This document shows positions 26,295 through 35,299 of a stretch of DNA of 42,862 nt, piece after piece (the stretch's first letter is position 1; each line of letters opens with the position of its first letter). Made by a program: the position numbers and the translations under genes. Under the pieces are notes generated by a model. The model worked only from the letters and a program-made list of their open reading frames with translations. It did no database searches and was not told the DNA's origin. Origin of the DNA: Deltaproteobacteria bacterium (GTDB taxonomy: Bacteria; Desulfobacterota; GWC2-55-46); NCBI GenBank assembly GCA_016234855.1, contig JACRNO010000034.1:1-42862 (forward strand), given 5' to 3'.

Positions 26295-28295
26295 ATGGAA
26301 AGCATACCGCTTCTCAAAGACATCGTCATACTCATGCTGATATCAGTCCCTGTCATCGCGCTGACGGTGCGCCTGGGGCTGCCCACGATAATCGGGTTTC
26401 TCCTTACCGGCGTCATCATCGGCCCGTTCGGCTTCGCCCTGGTCACGGAAATGGCGACCGTCGACATACTCGCGCAGATAGGCGTGGTGCTCCTACTCTT
26501 TACCATCGGCCTCGAGTTCTCGGTCACAAAGATACTCAACATCCGGCGCGAAGGGCTTCTGGGCGGGGGCCTGCAGATGGGCCTTACCGTCTCCATAGTC
26601 TTCGCCATAGCCGTCATCTTCGGCACGTCCATGCCGGTGGCCCTGCTCCTCGGCTTCATCATAACGCTCTCCTCCACGGCCATAGTGCTCAAGCTCCTCA
26701 TGGACAAGGGCGAGGTCAACTCGCCGCACGGCAACCTCGCCCTCGGCATACTGCTCTTTCAGGACATCTCCGTCGTCCTCATGGTCATGGTCGTCCAGAG
26801 CATCGGGGCCGGAGGCGGGTCGATACCGGGCATCGTCAAGGGACTCGGCGTCTCCATCATTGCGTTTGCGGCCATAGTAGTCTTCGTCGCCTTCGTCATA
26901 CCGCGCGTCTTCAACCGCATCGTTACGCTCCGTAACCGCGAAATATTCATTCTCACGATAGTCCTCGTCTGTCTCGGCACGGCGTATCTGACCTCGCTCT
27001 TCGGGCTCTCGCTGGCGCTCGGCGCGTTCATCGCCGGGCTCGCCATATCCGAGTCCGAATACAGCCATCAGATAGTCGCCGAGGTCACGCCTTTTCGCGA
27101 CACGTTCTCGGCCCTCTTCTTCATCTCCATCGGCATGCTCCTCGACCTGCGTTACTTTACGGCGCACGCCGCCGCCATCTTCATCCTCATCGCCTGCATA
27201 TTCGCGGTAAAGGCCCTCGTGCTCGTCGGGGTGGGCCAGGCCATGCGCTATCCGCTCCGTCTTTCCATCATGGTCGGACTCGGTCTGGCGCAGATAGGCG
27301 AGTTCTCGTTCATACTCATCAAGATGGGCAAGGACTTCGAGATGCTGAACGAGGGGCTCTACCAGTCCTTCCTCGCCGCGTCCGTGCTGAGCATGGCGGC
27401 CACGCCGTTCATCTACCGGTATTCCGGGCGCATCGCCTATGACGCGGCGCGCGCCTTCCTCGGCGCGGGCGGGCGCGAAGGCACGCAGAAGACCCATCTG
27501 TCAAACCACGTCATCATCGTGGGCTACGGTCTGAACGGCCGCAACCTCGCCCGCGTGCTCAAGGAAACGTCCCTGCCCCACCTCGTCATCGACGTCAACA
27601 TCGCGCGCGTCAACGAGGCGAAAAGAGACGGGCACAGGGCCTACTTCGGCGACCCGGCCCACCCGGAGATACTCCACAAGATGGGCATAGACAAGGCGAA
27701 GATGATAGTCGTGGCCATATCCGACCCGATAAGCACGCGAAGGATTGTAAAGGCCGCGGGCGATATAAACCCGGCCGTCTCCATACTCGTGCGCACGCGC
27801 TACATCCGCGAGGTCGACGACCTGTACAAACTCGGGGCAAAGCAGGTCATACCAGAGGAGTTCGAGACGTCCGTGGAGATATTCGCAAGGGTGCTGCGCG
27901 ACTACCGCATACCGGGCAATATCATACAGAACCAGATCGACCTCATCCGGCAGGAGGGCTACGCCATGTTCCGGCACCCGTCCGTCACCGGCGAGCGGCT
28001 CCCGTCGCTGTCCGCCATACTCGAGGCCTCCCTTACCGACACCTTTTACGTGGACAAGGGCTGCGGCGTGGCGGGCAAGACCCTTGAAGAGATCAACCTC
28101 AGGAAAAAAAGCGGGGCGACCATCATCGCCGTGGTTCGGGGCGGTCACGCAAAGACAAACCCGCACGCGGACTTTCTTATCGAGCCCGGCGACATACTCG
28201 TCCTGCTCGGAAGCCACGCGGAACTCAACTCGGCCGCCGGGATGCTCTCAGACAGGTGCCCCATCAATCCACCCATTGACGCGGCCGTAAAATAA
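26295..28295 (+). CDS. KefB-type monovalent cation/proton antiporter (CPA2) with TrkA domains
   Basis: 666 residues. Membrane part (about 5-385): about twelve helices of the Na/H exchanger fold, including the acidic transport motif region LFTIGLEFSV and GAFIAGLAISESEYSHQI. A RCK/TrkA-N domain follows (about 405-520) with the nucleotide-binding HVIIVGYGLNGRNLARVL and the acidic VIDVN strand end, then a TrkA-C domain (about 565-655). It moves K+ or Na+ out against H+, gated by a nucleotide or similar ligand. The ATG is preceded by AAGGA ten bases upstream. Monocistronic. Confidence 0.92.
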   Translation: MESIPLLKDIVILMLISVPVIALTVRLGLPTIIGFLLTGVIIGPFGFALVTEMATVDILAQIGVVLLLFTIGLEFSVTKILNIRREGLLGGGLQMGLTVSIVFAIAVIFGTSMPVALLLGFIITLSSTAIVLKLLMDKGEVNSPHGNLALGILLFQDISVVLMVMVVQSIGAGGGSIPGIVKGLGVSIIAFAAIVVFVAFVIPRVFNRIVTLRNREIFILTIVLVCLGTAYLTSLFGLSLALGAFIAGLAISESEYSHQIVAEVTPFRDTFSALFFISIGMLLDLRYFTAHAAAIFILIACIFAVKALVLVGVGQAMRYPLRLSIMVGLGLAQIGEFSFILIKMGKDFEMLNEGLYQSFLAASVLSMAATPFIYRYSGRIAYDAARAFLGAGGREGTQKTHLSNHVIIVGYGLNGRNLARVLKETSLPHLVIDVNIARVNEAKRDGHRAYFGDPAHPEILHKMGIDKAKMIVVAISDPISTRRIVKAAGDINPAVSILVRTRYIREVDDLYKLGAKQVIPEEFETSVEIFARVLRDYRIPGNIIQNQIDLIRQEGYAMFRHPSVTGERLPSLSAILEASLTDTFYVDKGCGVAGKTLEEINLRKKSGATIIAVVRGGHAKTNPHADFLIEPGDILVLLGSHAELNSAAGMLSDRCPINPPIDAAVK

Positions 28296-28411
28296 AGCGG
28301 CGTCCGGCAATCGGCAATAGCACAAACCCCGAATGTCCATGCAAGCCTTCGGCAACAGGGCCGGATGCGCCGTCTGAGGCCGAATCGACGCCTGATGCGC
28401 GGAGAAGAACC

Positions 28412-28440
28412 TTGACATTAAGCCACCCCGTTGATATCTT
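28412..28440 (+). promoter_or_regulatory. Promoter of hrcA
   Basis: TTGACA (28412-28417, perfect), 17-base spacer, TATCTT (28435-28440). It resembles a housekeeping promoter rather than a sigma-32 one. No CIRCE operator (TTAGCACTC with its inverted partner) is seen nearby. Confidence 0.55.
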
Positions 28441-28532
28441 TTAAAAGGGCTTTTATGAGGGCGGTTACCGGCGGAACAGGCGGAAACCAGGGCCGGGCCG
28501 ACAGGCCCGCAACCTCAATCCACAGGGGAATC

Positions 28533-29570
28533 ATGGATATCAATTCCGAGCGGCACAGGTCGATACTGACCGCGGTCGTTCGCGATTACATACGCACGGC
28601 AATGCCCGTAGGCTCCAGAGGGCTTACGGCAGGCCACAGGCTCGGCGTAAGCCCCGCGACCGTGCGCGGCGTCATGGCCGAACTCGAAGAGAACGGATAC
28701 CTCGTGCAGCCGCACACCTCCGCCGGCAGGGTGCCCACTGAAAAGGGCTTTCGTTTCTTCATCGACACCCTCCTTGAATTCGACGATATCTCGCCGGATG
28801 AAAAGAGCTTTTTGAGACGCAACCTGAACGGGCCCGTGGCCATAGACGACGCGCTCACCGAGACGGCGAAGGCGCTTGCGTCGATGACGCTGTGCGCCGG
28901 GCTTATGTTCACGCCAAGGCGGAGTAACTACACGATACGGCGCATCAGCCTCCTGAAGACCGACAAGACCGGCGTCATGGTGATTATCGTGCCGAGCGCG
29001 GGCGCGGTCTCGACCAGGCTCGTGCGGATGGGGGTCGAGGTCTCCGCATACGACCTTGAGCGGATAACCGGCTACCTGAACACCATCGCGCTCGGCGCTA
29101 CCCTGGGCGAGCTGCGCGCCAGGATTGTCGAGGAGATGCGCAAGGAGAAGAACCTATACGACGCCCTCGTCTCAAAGGCGCTGTCCATCGGCGCGATGGC
29201 CGTCTCAACCGAGGACGCCTCGGCAACGGGCGCGGCAGGGCTGTGCGTCGAGGGTAAACTCAACGTGCTCGACCAGCCGGAGTTCAGGGACGACCTCGAC
29301 AGGATGAAGGCGCTCTTCAAGGCCTTCGAGGAAAAGGGACTGCTTCTGAAGATCCTCGACAAGAGCATGGAAGAGGCCGGCATGCACGTCTACCTCGGGT
29401 CCGAGAGCAGCATAAAGGAATTCGAGGGGCTGGGCCTGGTCACCGCTCAGTACGGCCGCGACGGCGAGGTGGTCGGCACCCTCGGCGTTATCGGCCCGCT
29501 CAGGATGAACTACTCCCGAATAATCCCGCTTGTCAATTACACCGCAGGGCTTTTGACCAAGGGCTTCTGA
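28533..29570 (+). CDS. hrcA: Heat-inducible transcription repressor HrcA
   Basis: 345 residues from the ATG at 28533, with AGGGGAA just upstream. N-terminal winged helix: RHRSILTAVVRDYIRTAMPV, then GVSPATVRGVMAELEENGYL and the wing QPHTSAGRVPTEKGFRFFID. The remainder is the HrcA dimerisation domain, ending in LGVIGPLRMNYSRIIPLVNY. HrcA represses chaperone operons by binding CIRCE elements, with activity set by GroEL. It is first of a heat-shock set, but 480 bases of repeats separate it from grpE. Confidence 0.95.
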   Translation: MDINSERHRSILTAVVRDYIRTAMPVGSRGLTAGHRLGVSPATVRGVMAELEENGYLVQPHTSAGRVPTEKGFRFFIDTLLEFDDISPDEKSFLRRNLNGPVAIDDALTETAKALASMTLCAGLMFTPRRSNYTIRRISLLKTDKTGVMVIIVPSAGAVSTRLVRMGVEVSAYDLERITGYLNTIALGATLGELRARIVEEMRKEKNLYDALVSKALSIGAMAVSTEDASATGAAGLCVEGKLNVLDQPEFRDDLDRMKALFKAFEEKGLLLKILDKSMEEAGMHVYLGSESSIKEFEGLGLVTAQYGRDGEVVGTLGVIGPLRMNYSRIIPLVNYTAGLLTKGF

Positions 29571-29598
29571 CCGGTTGCGGAAAAACTCAAAATTTGTG

Positions 29599-29958
29599 CA
29601 GGCTGCTCTCTGGCCGCTCGCGCAGCGCCACTGTTACATTGTGCGTTTGCAGGGCAACCAAGACTTATACCGGAAAGTGGCGCTGGGCGAGCAATATAAA
29701 AGAACAAATTCATTGCCAGCAGATAAAGTCTGCAAAAGCTCCATAGACCCACGCTTCTCGCGTGGGTTCCCCGAGGCGTCGAGGAGCGAGGAACGAGGCG
29801 TATTTTGTGTATACGTCGCAGTGACGAGCCGGGGCACCCACGCCAAGTGGCGCGGGTCGGACAACGAAGCAGATGGACTTTTGAAGAGCTACGCTCTTGC
29901 TGGTAAGGAAGTATCCATTTAAAAGTCCGCCTTTGGCGGACAACCAGACAGCAGCCTG
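29599..29958. mobile_element. MITE-like repeat R2, copy 2, enlarged by nested insertions
   Basis: Same outer ends as copy 1 (CAGGCTGCT at 29599; AGCAGCCTG ending 29958) and the same core (GAGGCGTCGAGGAGCGAGGA at about 29772, ATACGTCGCAGTGACGAG after it). It is 360 bases, not 124. Extra parts: an inverted pair GCTCGCGCAGCGCCACT (about 29617) with AGTGGCGCTGGGCGAGC (about 29676), one mismatch; hairpin ACCCACGC/GCGTGGGT at 29747-29767; hairpin module H at 29831-29859; and GTCCGCC/GGCGGAC near 29925-29941. No gene is seen in this 480-base stretch between hrcA and grpE. Confidence 0.75.
29836..29857. repeat. Inserted hairpin module H, second copy
   Basis: ACCCACGCC and GGCGCGGGT around AAGT, one arm mismatch compared with the copy at 20590-20611. 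It splits the R2 sequence that reads GACGAGCGACGAAGGCAACG in copy 1. Confidence 0.75.
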
Positions 29959-30051
29959 CTAAACGCCCCGCATAACGCAACGCCGGCGGCGGGCCCATGA
30001 TGGACGCCGCGCCGCGACTTTTATACCGGTTCAACAAAGGCGAAAGGAAAG

Positions 30052-30633
30052 ATGAAAGAGAACGACAAAGAGATAGACGACTACGAAGCGACGGGAACGG
30101 ACTCCGTTGACAACGGCGAGATACAGGAAATGCCGGAAGACGAACTGGCTCGCGTAAAGGCCGAACTCGAGGCCAAGACCAAAGAGGCGGCCGAGAACTA
30201 CGACAGGTTCCTGCGCTCCTCGGCCGACCTTGAGAACTACAAGAAGCGGGCCGAACGCGAGAAGATCGATTGTATCGCCTTTGCCAACGAGAACCTCCTC
30301 TCCGAGATATTGCCGGCCATCGACAACTTCGAGCGCGCCCTTTCTCACGCCAACAGCGAAACGACGCTCGCCTCGCTCGAACAAGGCGTCAGGCTCATCA
30401 TTGAACAGACGTGGGGCGTGTTGAAAAAATACGGCCTCACCGAGATTACGGCCCTCGGCGAAAGGTTCGACCCGTCCGTTCACCACGCGATAAGCCACGA
30501 GGAGACGTCAGACGCGCCTGTCGGCACCGTGGTCAGGGAATTTCAAAAGGGCTATATGCTCAAGGGCAGGCTCCTGCGCCCGTCAATGGTGGCGGTCGCA
30601 AAGGAACCTGAAGAGAAACCGGCGGCACATTAG
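30052..30633 (+). CDS. grpE: Nucleotide exchange factor GrpE
   Basis: 193 residues. It releases ADP from DnaK. A long acidic N-terminal coiled coil (about 25-75, ELARVKAELEAKTKEA and ADLENYKKRAEREK) leads to the conserved LPAIDNFERAL and the C-terminal beta domain with GERFDPSVHHAISH and VVREFQKGYMLKGRLLRPSMVAVAK. AAAGGAAAG precedes the ATG. It follows hrcA and precedes dnaJ in the same direction. Confidence 0.96.
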   Translation: MKENDKEIDDYEATGTDSVDNGEIQEMPEDELARVKAELEAKTKEAAENYDRFLRSSADLENYKKRAEREKIDCIAFANENLLSEILPAIDNFERALSHANSETTLASLEQGVRLIIEQTWGVLKKYGLTEITALGERFDPSVHHAISHEETSDAPVGTVVREFQKGYMLKGRLLRPSMVAVAKEPEEKPAAH

Positions 30634-30743
30634 ACGCCTGCCAGCGCTTTAACGCTTGCATCGAATCGTAACCTGCAAAAAAACAATGGCCGCTCCTGAC
30701 GGGACCCATCACGACCCGCGACGCGACTGCCGGATAAAGGAAA

Positions 30744-31841
30744 ATGAGCGAAAGAGACTACTATAAGATACTCAACGTGGAACGGACGGCCACGGACGAG
30801 GAGATTAAACGCGCATACAGGAAGCTGGCCCAGGAGGTCCATCCTGACAAACACCCCGGCAACCATGAGATGGAGGAGCGTTTCAAGCTGATAAACGAGG
30901 CCTATGAACATCTCAAAGACGCGGACAAACGCGCGCACTACGACCGCTTCGGCCACGCGCCGGCGGGCGCCGGAGGCTTCCGCGACGCGGGTTTCGGCAA
31001 CGACTTCCAGGACCTTTTCGGCGAGGTCTTTTCGGACTTTTTCAGCCCTGGGAAAAGACGCGGCCCGGAGCGCGGCGACGACCTCAGATACGACCTTGAG
31101 ATAACCTTTGAAGAGGCGGCCTTCGGCGTTGAAAAGTCCATTAAGGTGCCGAAGACCGTCAACTGCGCCGCGTGCAGCGGCAGCGGCGCAAGGCCAGGCA
31201 CCCAGCCGTCCGCCTGCGGCGCGTGCAGGGGCACCGGCCAGGTGCGTTATCAGCAGGGGTTTTTCAGCATCGCCAGACCGTGCGGCACGTGCTCCGGCAC
31301 CGGACGCGTCATCAAGGAGCCTTGCGAGGAATGCAAGGGCGAGGGCAGGGCCCGGATCACCAACACCCTCAATATCAAGATACCGCCGGGCGTCGACACC
31401 GGCTCGCGCCTGCGCGTGGCCAACGAAGGGGGACAGGGGCCGAGGGGCGGCCCTTACGGCGACCTGTATATCTTCCTGACCGTCAAGCCGCATCCGGTAT
31501 TTACACGGGAGAACGACGACATCATCTGCGAGGTGCCGATAACCTTCCCGCAGGCGGCCCTCGGCGCGGAGATAGACGTGCCGACCCTCGGCGGCTCGCT
31601 CAAGCTCAAGATACCCGCGGGCACGCAGTCCGGCAAAACCTTCCGCCTCAAGGCCAAGGGCATTGCCTCGGTGCAGACGGGAAGGCGCGGGGACGCGCGC
31701 GTTATCGTAAATATCAAGACGCCGTTGAAACTCAACAAGCGCCAGCGCGAGATACTCGAAGAGTTCGCCGCCCTGAGCGGAGACGAGACCACAACGGCCA
31801 AAAAGGATATCTTCTCCAAGATAAAGGATATACTGGAATAG
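30744..31841 (+). CDS. dnaJ: Chaperone DnaJ
   Basis: 365 residues, a type I (class A) J protein that delivers substrates to DnaK and stimulates its ATPase. J domain with YYKILNVERTATDEEIKRAY and the HPD motif at about residue 34; a short Gly/Phe region (GAGGFRDAGFGNDF); four CxxCxGxG zinc repeats (CAACSGSG, CGACRGTG, CGTCSGTG, CEECKGEG at about 136-205); and the C-terminal substrate-binding domains. AAAGGAAA precedes the ATG. It lies 110 bases after grpE; dnaK, usually between them, is absent. Confidence 0.97.
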   Translation: MSERDYYKILNVERTATDEEIKRAYRKLAQEVHPDKHPGNHEMEERFKLINEAYEHLKDADKRAHYDRFGHAPAGAGGFRDAGFGNDFQDLFGEVFSDFFSPGKRRGPERGDDLRYDLEITFEEAAFGVEKSIKVPKTVNCAACSGSGARPGTQPSACGACRGTGQVRYQQGFFSIARPCGTCSGTGRVIKEPCEECKGEGRARITNTLNIKIPPGVDTGSRLRVANEGGQGPRGGPYGDLYIFLTVKPHPVFTRENDDIICEVPITFPQAALGAEIDVPTLGGSLKLKIPAGTQSGKTFRLKAKGIASVQTGRRGDARVIVNIKTPLKLNKRQREILEEFAALSGDETTTAKKDIFSKIKDILE

Positions 31842-32019
31842 CAGACGTATTGACACGCGAAAGCCGCGTGCTTGCGCGCACAGGAGAACGTACGATTGAT
31901 TTCATGTTGCGACGAGGGGAATGCGTCCGGCGGTAGCGGCTTCGTTGCCTTAGGAACATATCCCGCGCCCCCTGCCAATATCAATCGATAACATCATAGA
32001 ATAAATAACGGAAGACCGA

Positions 32020-33672
32020 ATGCATACACGCTTAAATATCGCCGCCCTATTAATCTGCCTTGTCCTCACGGTATGCCCGACAGCCGGCCATGCGCAGGAT
32101 GCGCCCAAGACGGCCCCTTTGACTGACGGGGATATCGTCGCCATCTTCGAGGCCCTTGATGCCCGCCCGGGTTCGGCCGCGGCCCTGGCGGCCCTTATGC
32201 GATATATCGACACAAAGCCCGACCCCGGTCACGTTGACGAGGCGCTCCTGCGCCTGGGACGCATACGCGCAGATGAGAAGGACCTTGACGCAGCGGCAAG
32301 CGCCCTGCAGCGCCTGCTGACCGGCTACCCGGCCTCGCCGGTCAAGTTCGAGGCCCTCCTCGACCTTGCCAACGTCAGGCACACGCAAGGCTCCGACGCC
32401 GACGCGAGGTCGCTGCTCGAGGCCGTTGTTATGTCAGACGCGAATATAAGGCTTAGGGCGCGCTCAAGCCTCTTATTGAAGACAATGGACGCAAGCGGCC
32501 CCGGCCCGGCCCAGGCTCTCGCCTCAGCCTCTCTGGCCGGGCTTACCCCGTCCATCGGCGCCCTGCTGCCCCTTAAAGGAAGTTACGCCAGGTACGGCGC
32601 CGACGCCCTCAAGGGCATACTCCTTGCCGCCAACACATTTGGGCAGACCGGTTCGCCAATCGAGGTCTTTACCGCGGACGTCGAGCAAAGCGGGGCATCA
32701 GCCAAAGCGGCCGTGGAAGAGATGGCCGCCAATCCAAGGGTAGCCGGGCTCGTGGGTCCGCTCATCAGCGCGAGCGCGCTTGAGGCCGCATTGGCCGCCC
32801 AGGATAAACGGCTGCCCATAATCACGCTCTCGCAAAGGGAAGGGCTGTTGGGAGCGGGGGATTTCATCTACAGGAACTTCCTAACGACGCAGGTACAGGC
32901 CGCCTTCCTCGCCGAATATGCATGCAAGGCCATGGGGCGCAAGGCATTTGTAATCATCTACCCGCAGAACAACTACGGCATCGAGCTGGCCAAGCACTTC
33001 TCGGCCGAGGTCCTGCGCCAGGGCTGCACCGTAGCGGCCGAGGCCTCGTACCCGCCTGGAACAACCGATTTCAGCCAGGCGCTCCGCCAGGCCTTCGACG
33101 TCAAGGTCAAGGAGACGAAGGCAGGGCGCAGGGTAATCAAGGAATACACCGCCCAGGTGCAGGCGGACGCGCTCTACATGCCGGATTCGTACGAGGCAGC
33201 CGCGCTCCTTGCGCCGTATCTGAATTACTACAACATAACCGGGGTGCAGCTACTCGGCTCGAACGCGTGGAACTCGCCCGGACTCGTTGAGGCCGCGGAC
33301 AAGCGTCTCGACGGCGCGGTCTTTGTCGACGGTTTCTTCGCTGACAGCGAACGGCCGGAGACAAAGGCGTTTACCACGCGCTTTCGCGAGGTCTACGGCG
33401 CGCAACCCGGCCTGATAGAGGCCTACTCGTACGACGCCGCAAAGATAATCATCGCGATGATGACCGCGCCCGGCACAGGCGTTGACCGTGATGCGCTCAA
33501 CGCAAGGCTCCGGGCCTTGAAAAACTTTAAAGGCGCCACGGGAGACCTCTCGCTGGACGCCAACGGCGAGGTAAAGAGGCGGCTCTTCATACTGACGCTT
33601 AAAAACGGCGTCATCACGGAGACAGACGCCGCGCAGCGGGACACGGACGCAAAAAAGACGTTAGTCAAATAA
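32020..33672 (+). CDS. Periplasmic ligand-binding protein with helical N-terminal repeats (LpoA/LivJ-like)
   Basis: 550 residues. A cleavable Sec signal peptide (about 1-25, cut after TAGHA) is followed by a helical, TPR-like part (about 30-165; [40 protein letters not shown]) and a type 1 periplasmic binding fold (about 180-530) beginning [21 protein letters not shown], with [21 protein letters not shown] and [18 protein letters not shown] plus Peripla_BP_6 is the layout of LpoA, which activates a peptidoglycan synthase, but also of branched-chain amino-acid-type receptors; no lipobox is seen. The gene ends 11 bases before moaC. Confidence 0.75.
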   Translation: MHTRLNIAALLICLVLTVCPTAGHAQDAPKTAPLTDGDIVAIFEALDARPGSAAALAALMRYIDTKPDPGHVDEALLRLGRIRADEKDLDAAASALQRLLTGYPASPVKFEALLDLANVRHTQGSDADARSLLEAVVMSDANIRLRARSSLLLKTMDASGPGPAQALASASLAGLTPSIGALLPLKGSYARYGADALKGILLAANTFGQTGSPIEVFTADVEQSGASAKAAVEEMAANPRVAGLVGPLISASALEAALAAQDKRLPIITLSQREGLLGAGDFIYRNFLTTQVQAAFLAEYACKAMGRKAFVIIYPQNNYGIELAKHFSAEVLRQGCTVAAEASYPPGTTDFSQALRQAFDVKVKETKAGRRVIKEYTAQVQADALYMPDSYEAAALLAPYLNYYNITGVQLLGSNAWNSPGLVEAADKRLDGAVFVDGFFADSERPETKAFTTRFREVYGAQPGLIEAYSYDAAKIIIAMMTAPGTGVDRDALNARLRALKNFKGATGDLSLDANGEVKRRLFILTLKNGVITETDAAQRDTDAKKTLVK

Positions 33673-33683
33673 GGGGGCTTCTT

Positions 33684-34157
33684 ATGGCGCTTACACACAT
33701 AGACGAGCGCGGCAAGGCGCGGATGGTAGACGTTACCGGCAAGGCGCCTACAGAGCGCGCGGCAACGGCAAAAGGCAGGGTCGTGATGAAGGCGCAGACC
33801 CTCGAACTGATCCTGGCCAACGAGGTCAAAAAGGGTGACGTATTGGGCGTGGCGCGCATAGCAGGCATCATGGCCGCCAAACGCACGAGCGAGCTTATAC
33901 CGCTCTGTCACCCGTTGAATATTACGAGCGTTACCGTGGATTTTACCCCTGATAAAAATATCCCCGGCATCGAGATTACCGCCGTTGCAAAGATAGCCTC
34001 ACAGACCGGCGTTGAGATGGAGGCCCTGACCGCGGTCTCCGTGGCCGCCCTGACCGTCTATGACATGTGCAAGGCCGCTGACAAAGGCATGCGCATCACC
34101 GATATAAGGCTTGTTAAAAAAACCGGCGGCAAGAGCGGCACATACGAGGCCGAATAA
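33684..34157 (+). CDS. moaC: Cyclic pyranopterin monophosphate synthase MoaC
   Basis: 157 residues. It acts in the first step of molybdenum cofactor synthesis, converting the MoaA product to cPMP. Motifs are complete: ARMVDVTGK near the N-terminus, [29 protein letters not shown] and [11 protein letters not shown] with the active-site Lys. AAGGGGG lies upstream of the ATG. It is close behind the periplasmic binding-protein gene, so co-transcribed, though no functional link is evident. No other moa or moe gene is in the window. Confidence 0.95.
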   Translation: MALTHIDERGKARMVDVTGKAPTERAATAKGRVVMKAQTLELILANEVKKGDVLGVARIAGIMAAKRTSELIPLCHPLNITSVTVDFTPDKNIPGIEITAVAKIASQTGVEMEALTAVSVAALTVYDMCKAADKGMRITDIRLVKKTGGKSGTYEAE

Positions 34158-34243
34158 GGCGTCCCACCCATTACCCGTCGTTACCGGCTTACGGCGGCCC
34201 AACAACCGCGTTACCTTTCAACCCATCTTCTCTTTGATATTTA

Positions 34244-34259
34244 CGGATGATATCATCCG
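34244..34259. promoter_or_regulatory. Perfect 16-base palindrome
   Basis: CGGATGATATCATCCG is fully self-complementary without a loop, in the 314-base gap between moaC and the next gene and about 150 bases before the latter's promoter. The form suits a dimeric repressor site. The rest of the gap is AT-richer than its surroundings and shows no gene. Confidence 0.4.
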
Positions 34260-34378
34260 GTTTGAGTGGAATTATGCGCCAAACTCCGCTATACTTCTAC
34301 TCATTATACCGGCTGTGGCCTGCTCCTCACCCGGCTGACAATAATAGAGAGCCTATTAGATTAGAAATATTATTTATA

Positions 34379-34408
34379 CTGAAATTCGCCTGTTTAATTG
34401 TGTATAAT
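34379..34408 (+). promoter_or_regulatory. Promoter of the MXAN_5187-like gene
   Basis: CTGAAA (34379-34384), 18-base spacer, TATAAT (34403-34408, perfect -10). Predicted leader about 57 bases. Confidence 0.6.
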
Positions 34409-34471
34409 AAAAACTGACACTGCGACCGTGGCGCTATTGAAGGCCAAAATAATGGCACCCGAAAGAGTACT

Positions 34472-35128
34472 ATGGGCATCCTGGAAGACATAGACATACT
34501 TGAGACAAAGATAGCGAGACTCAAGGTCGAGTATGAGCAGTATTTTCTGCGCGTTATCAAAAAGCAGCCGATACAGATGCGCGAAGAGATAGACCGTCTC
34601 GTGCTCTCGTATCATGGGCGCGTTATCAATAACAGCACCCAGAAGTTCAAGATCAACAACATCATCGCGAAGTACAACTCCTACAAGACCTATTGGAACA
34701 GGACGCTGCGCGCCATTGAGGAAGGCACCTATCACCGCCAGGCCGAGGGCGGCATGGGAAACGGATTCGGCGGCTCCACCGCGCCCGCGCCGCCGCCTCA
34801 AATGAGACAGACGCCGTCGGCGCAGCCTCAAACCGCCACGGCGCAGTCCCAAGCCGCCACGGCTCAACCATCCCAACCCTCGCATGCGCAGCCAAAACCT
34901 GCGGCAGCACCACCCCCGGCAAACCCGGCTGACGATATCTACAACCGCTACATGGCCGCGCGCAAGGAATGCAACGAAGCCACGAACGGCATCAGCAGGG
35001 AATCCCTTGCCAAGAGCGTGGAGGAATACAAGAAAAAGGTCATGGCGCAGTATAACGCCAAAGACGTCGAGATAAGGGTGGCTATAAAGGACGGCAAGTC
35101 AAAGCTGCTCATCGTGCCGAAAAAGTAA
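34472..35128 (+). CDS. MXAN_5187-like protein of unknown function
   Basis: 218 residues, no signal peptide or membrane segment. The N-terminal part (1-90) is a predicted coiled coil with a conserved-looking core: ETKIARLKVEYEQYFLRVIK, RLVLSYHGRVINNSTQKFKI and YNSYKTYWNRTLRAIEEGTY. It resembles the C-terminal domain of the myxobacterial MXAN_5187 family (from memory, not checked). A low-complexity Pro/Ala/Gln linker (about 100-150; repeated TAQSQAATAQPSQ-type units) leads to a helical end with EEYKKKVMAQYNAKDVEIRV and DGKSKLLIVPKK. It has its own promoter and terminator. Role unknown. Confidence 0.7.
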   Translation: MGILEDIDILETKIARLKVEYEQYFLRVIKKQPIQMREEIDRLVLSYHGRVINNSTQKFKINNIIAKYNSYKTYWNRTLRAIEEGTYHRQAEGGMGNGFGGSTAPAPPPQMRQTPSAQPQTATAQSQAATAQPSQPSHAQPKPAAAPPPANPADDIYNRYMAARKECNEATNGISRESLAKSVEEYKKKVMAQYNAKDVEIRVAIKDGKSKLLIVPKK

Positions 35129-35204
35129 CAAGGGCGCGGCTCGCTGACACACGGCCGACCATGCGCAGGACGAGACTGACACCCACCCCTCCCCCGCCAT
35201 AAAA

Positions 35205-35236
35205 AAAGGGAGGCATCAAGCCTCCCTTTAAAAAAA
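35205..35236. terminator. Bidirectional intrinsic terminator
   Basis: Ten-bp stem AAAGGGAGGC / GCCTCCCTTT around ATCAA, with A runs on the left and right sides. On the minus strand it gives a U-rich tail for the convergent ATP synthase operon; for the plus-strand gene the stem is followed by A's, so it is weaker in that direction. Confidence 0.75.
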
Positions 35237-35299
35237 CACTGTTATATCCTCTATCGGCAGGTCGTCTTAATTACCCCTGCACCACAGGAACCCACCCTT

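Noticed and set aside
26493-27497. Long open frame opposite the KefB-type gene
   Set aside because: Composition is extremely Asp/Glu/Arg/Tyr-rich, as expected from the antisense of GC-rich membrane-protein codons; no family features.
29571-30051. Possible structured RNA gene between hrcA and grpE
   Set aside because: The hairpins are explained by repeat R2 and its nested insertions, which also occur elsewhere in the window.
30630-31856. Long open frame opposite dnaJ
   Set aside because: It is the antisense shadow of a clear DnaJ gene; no recognisable domain and no ribosome binding site.
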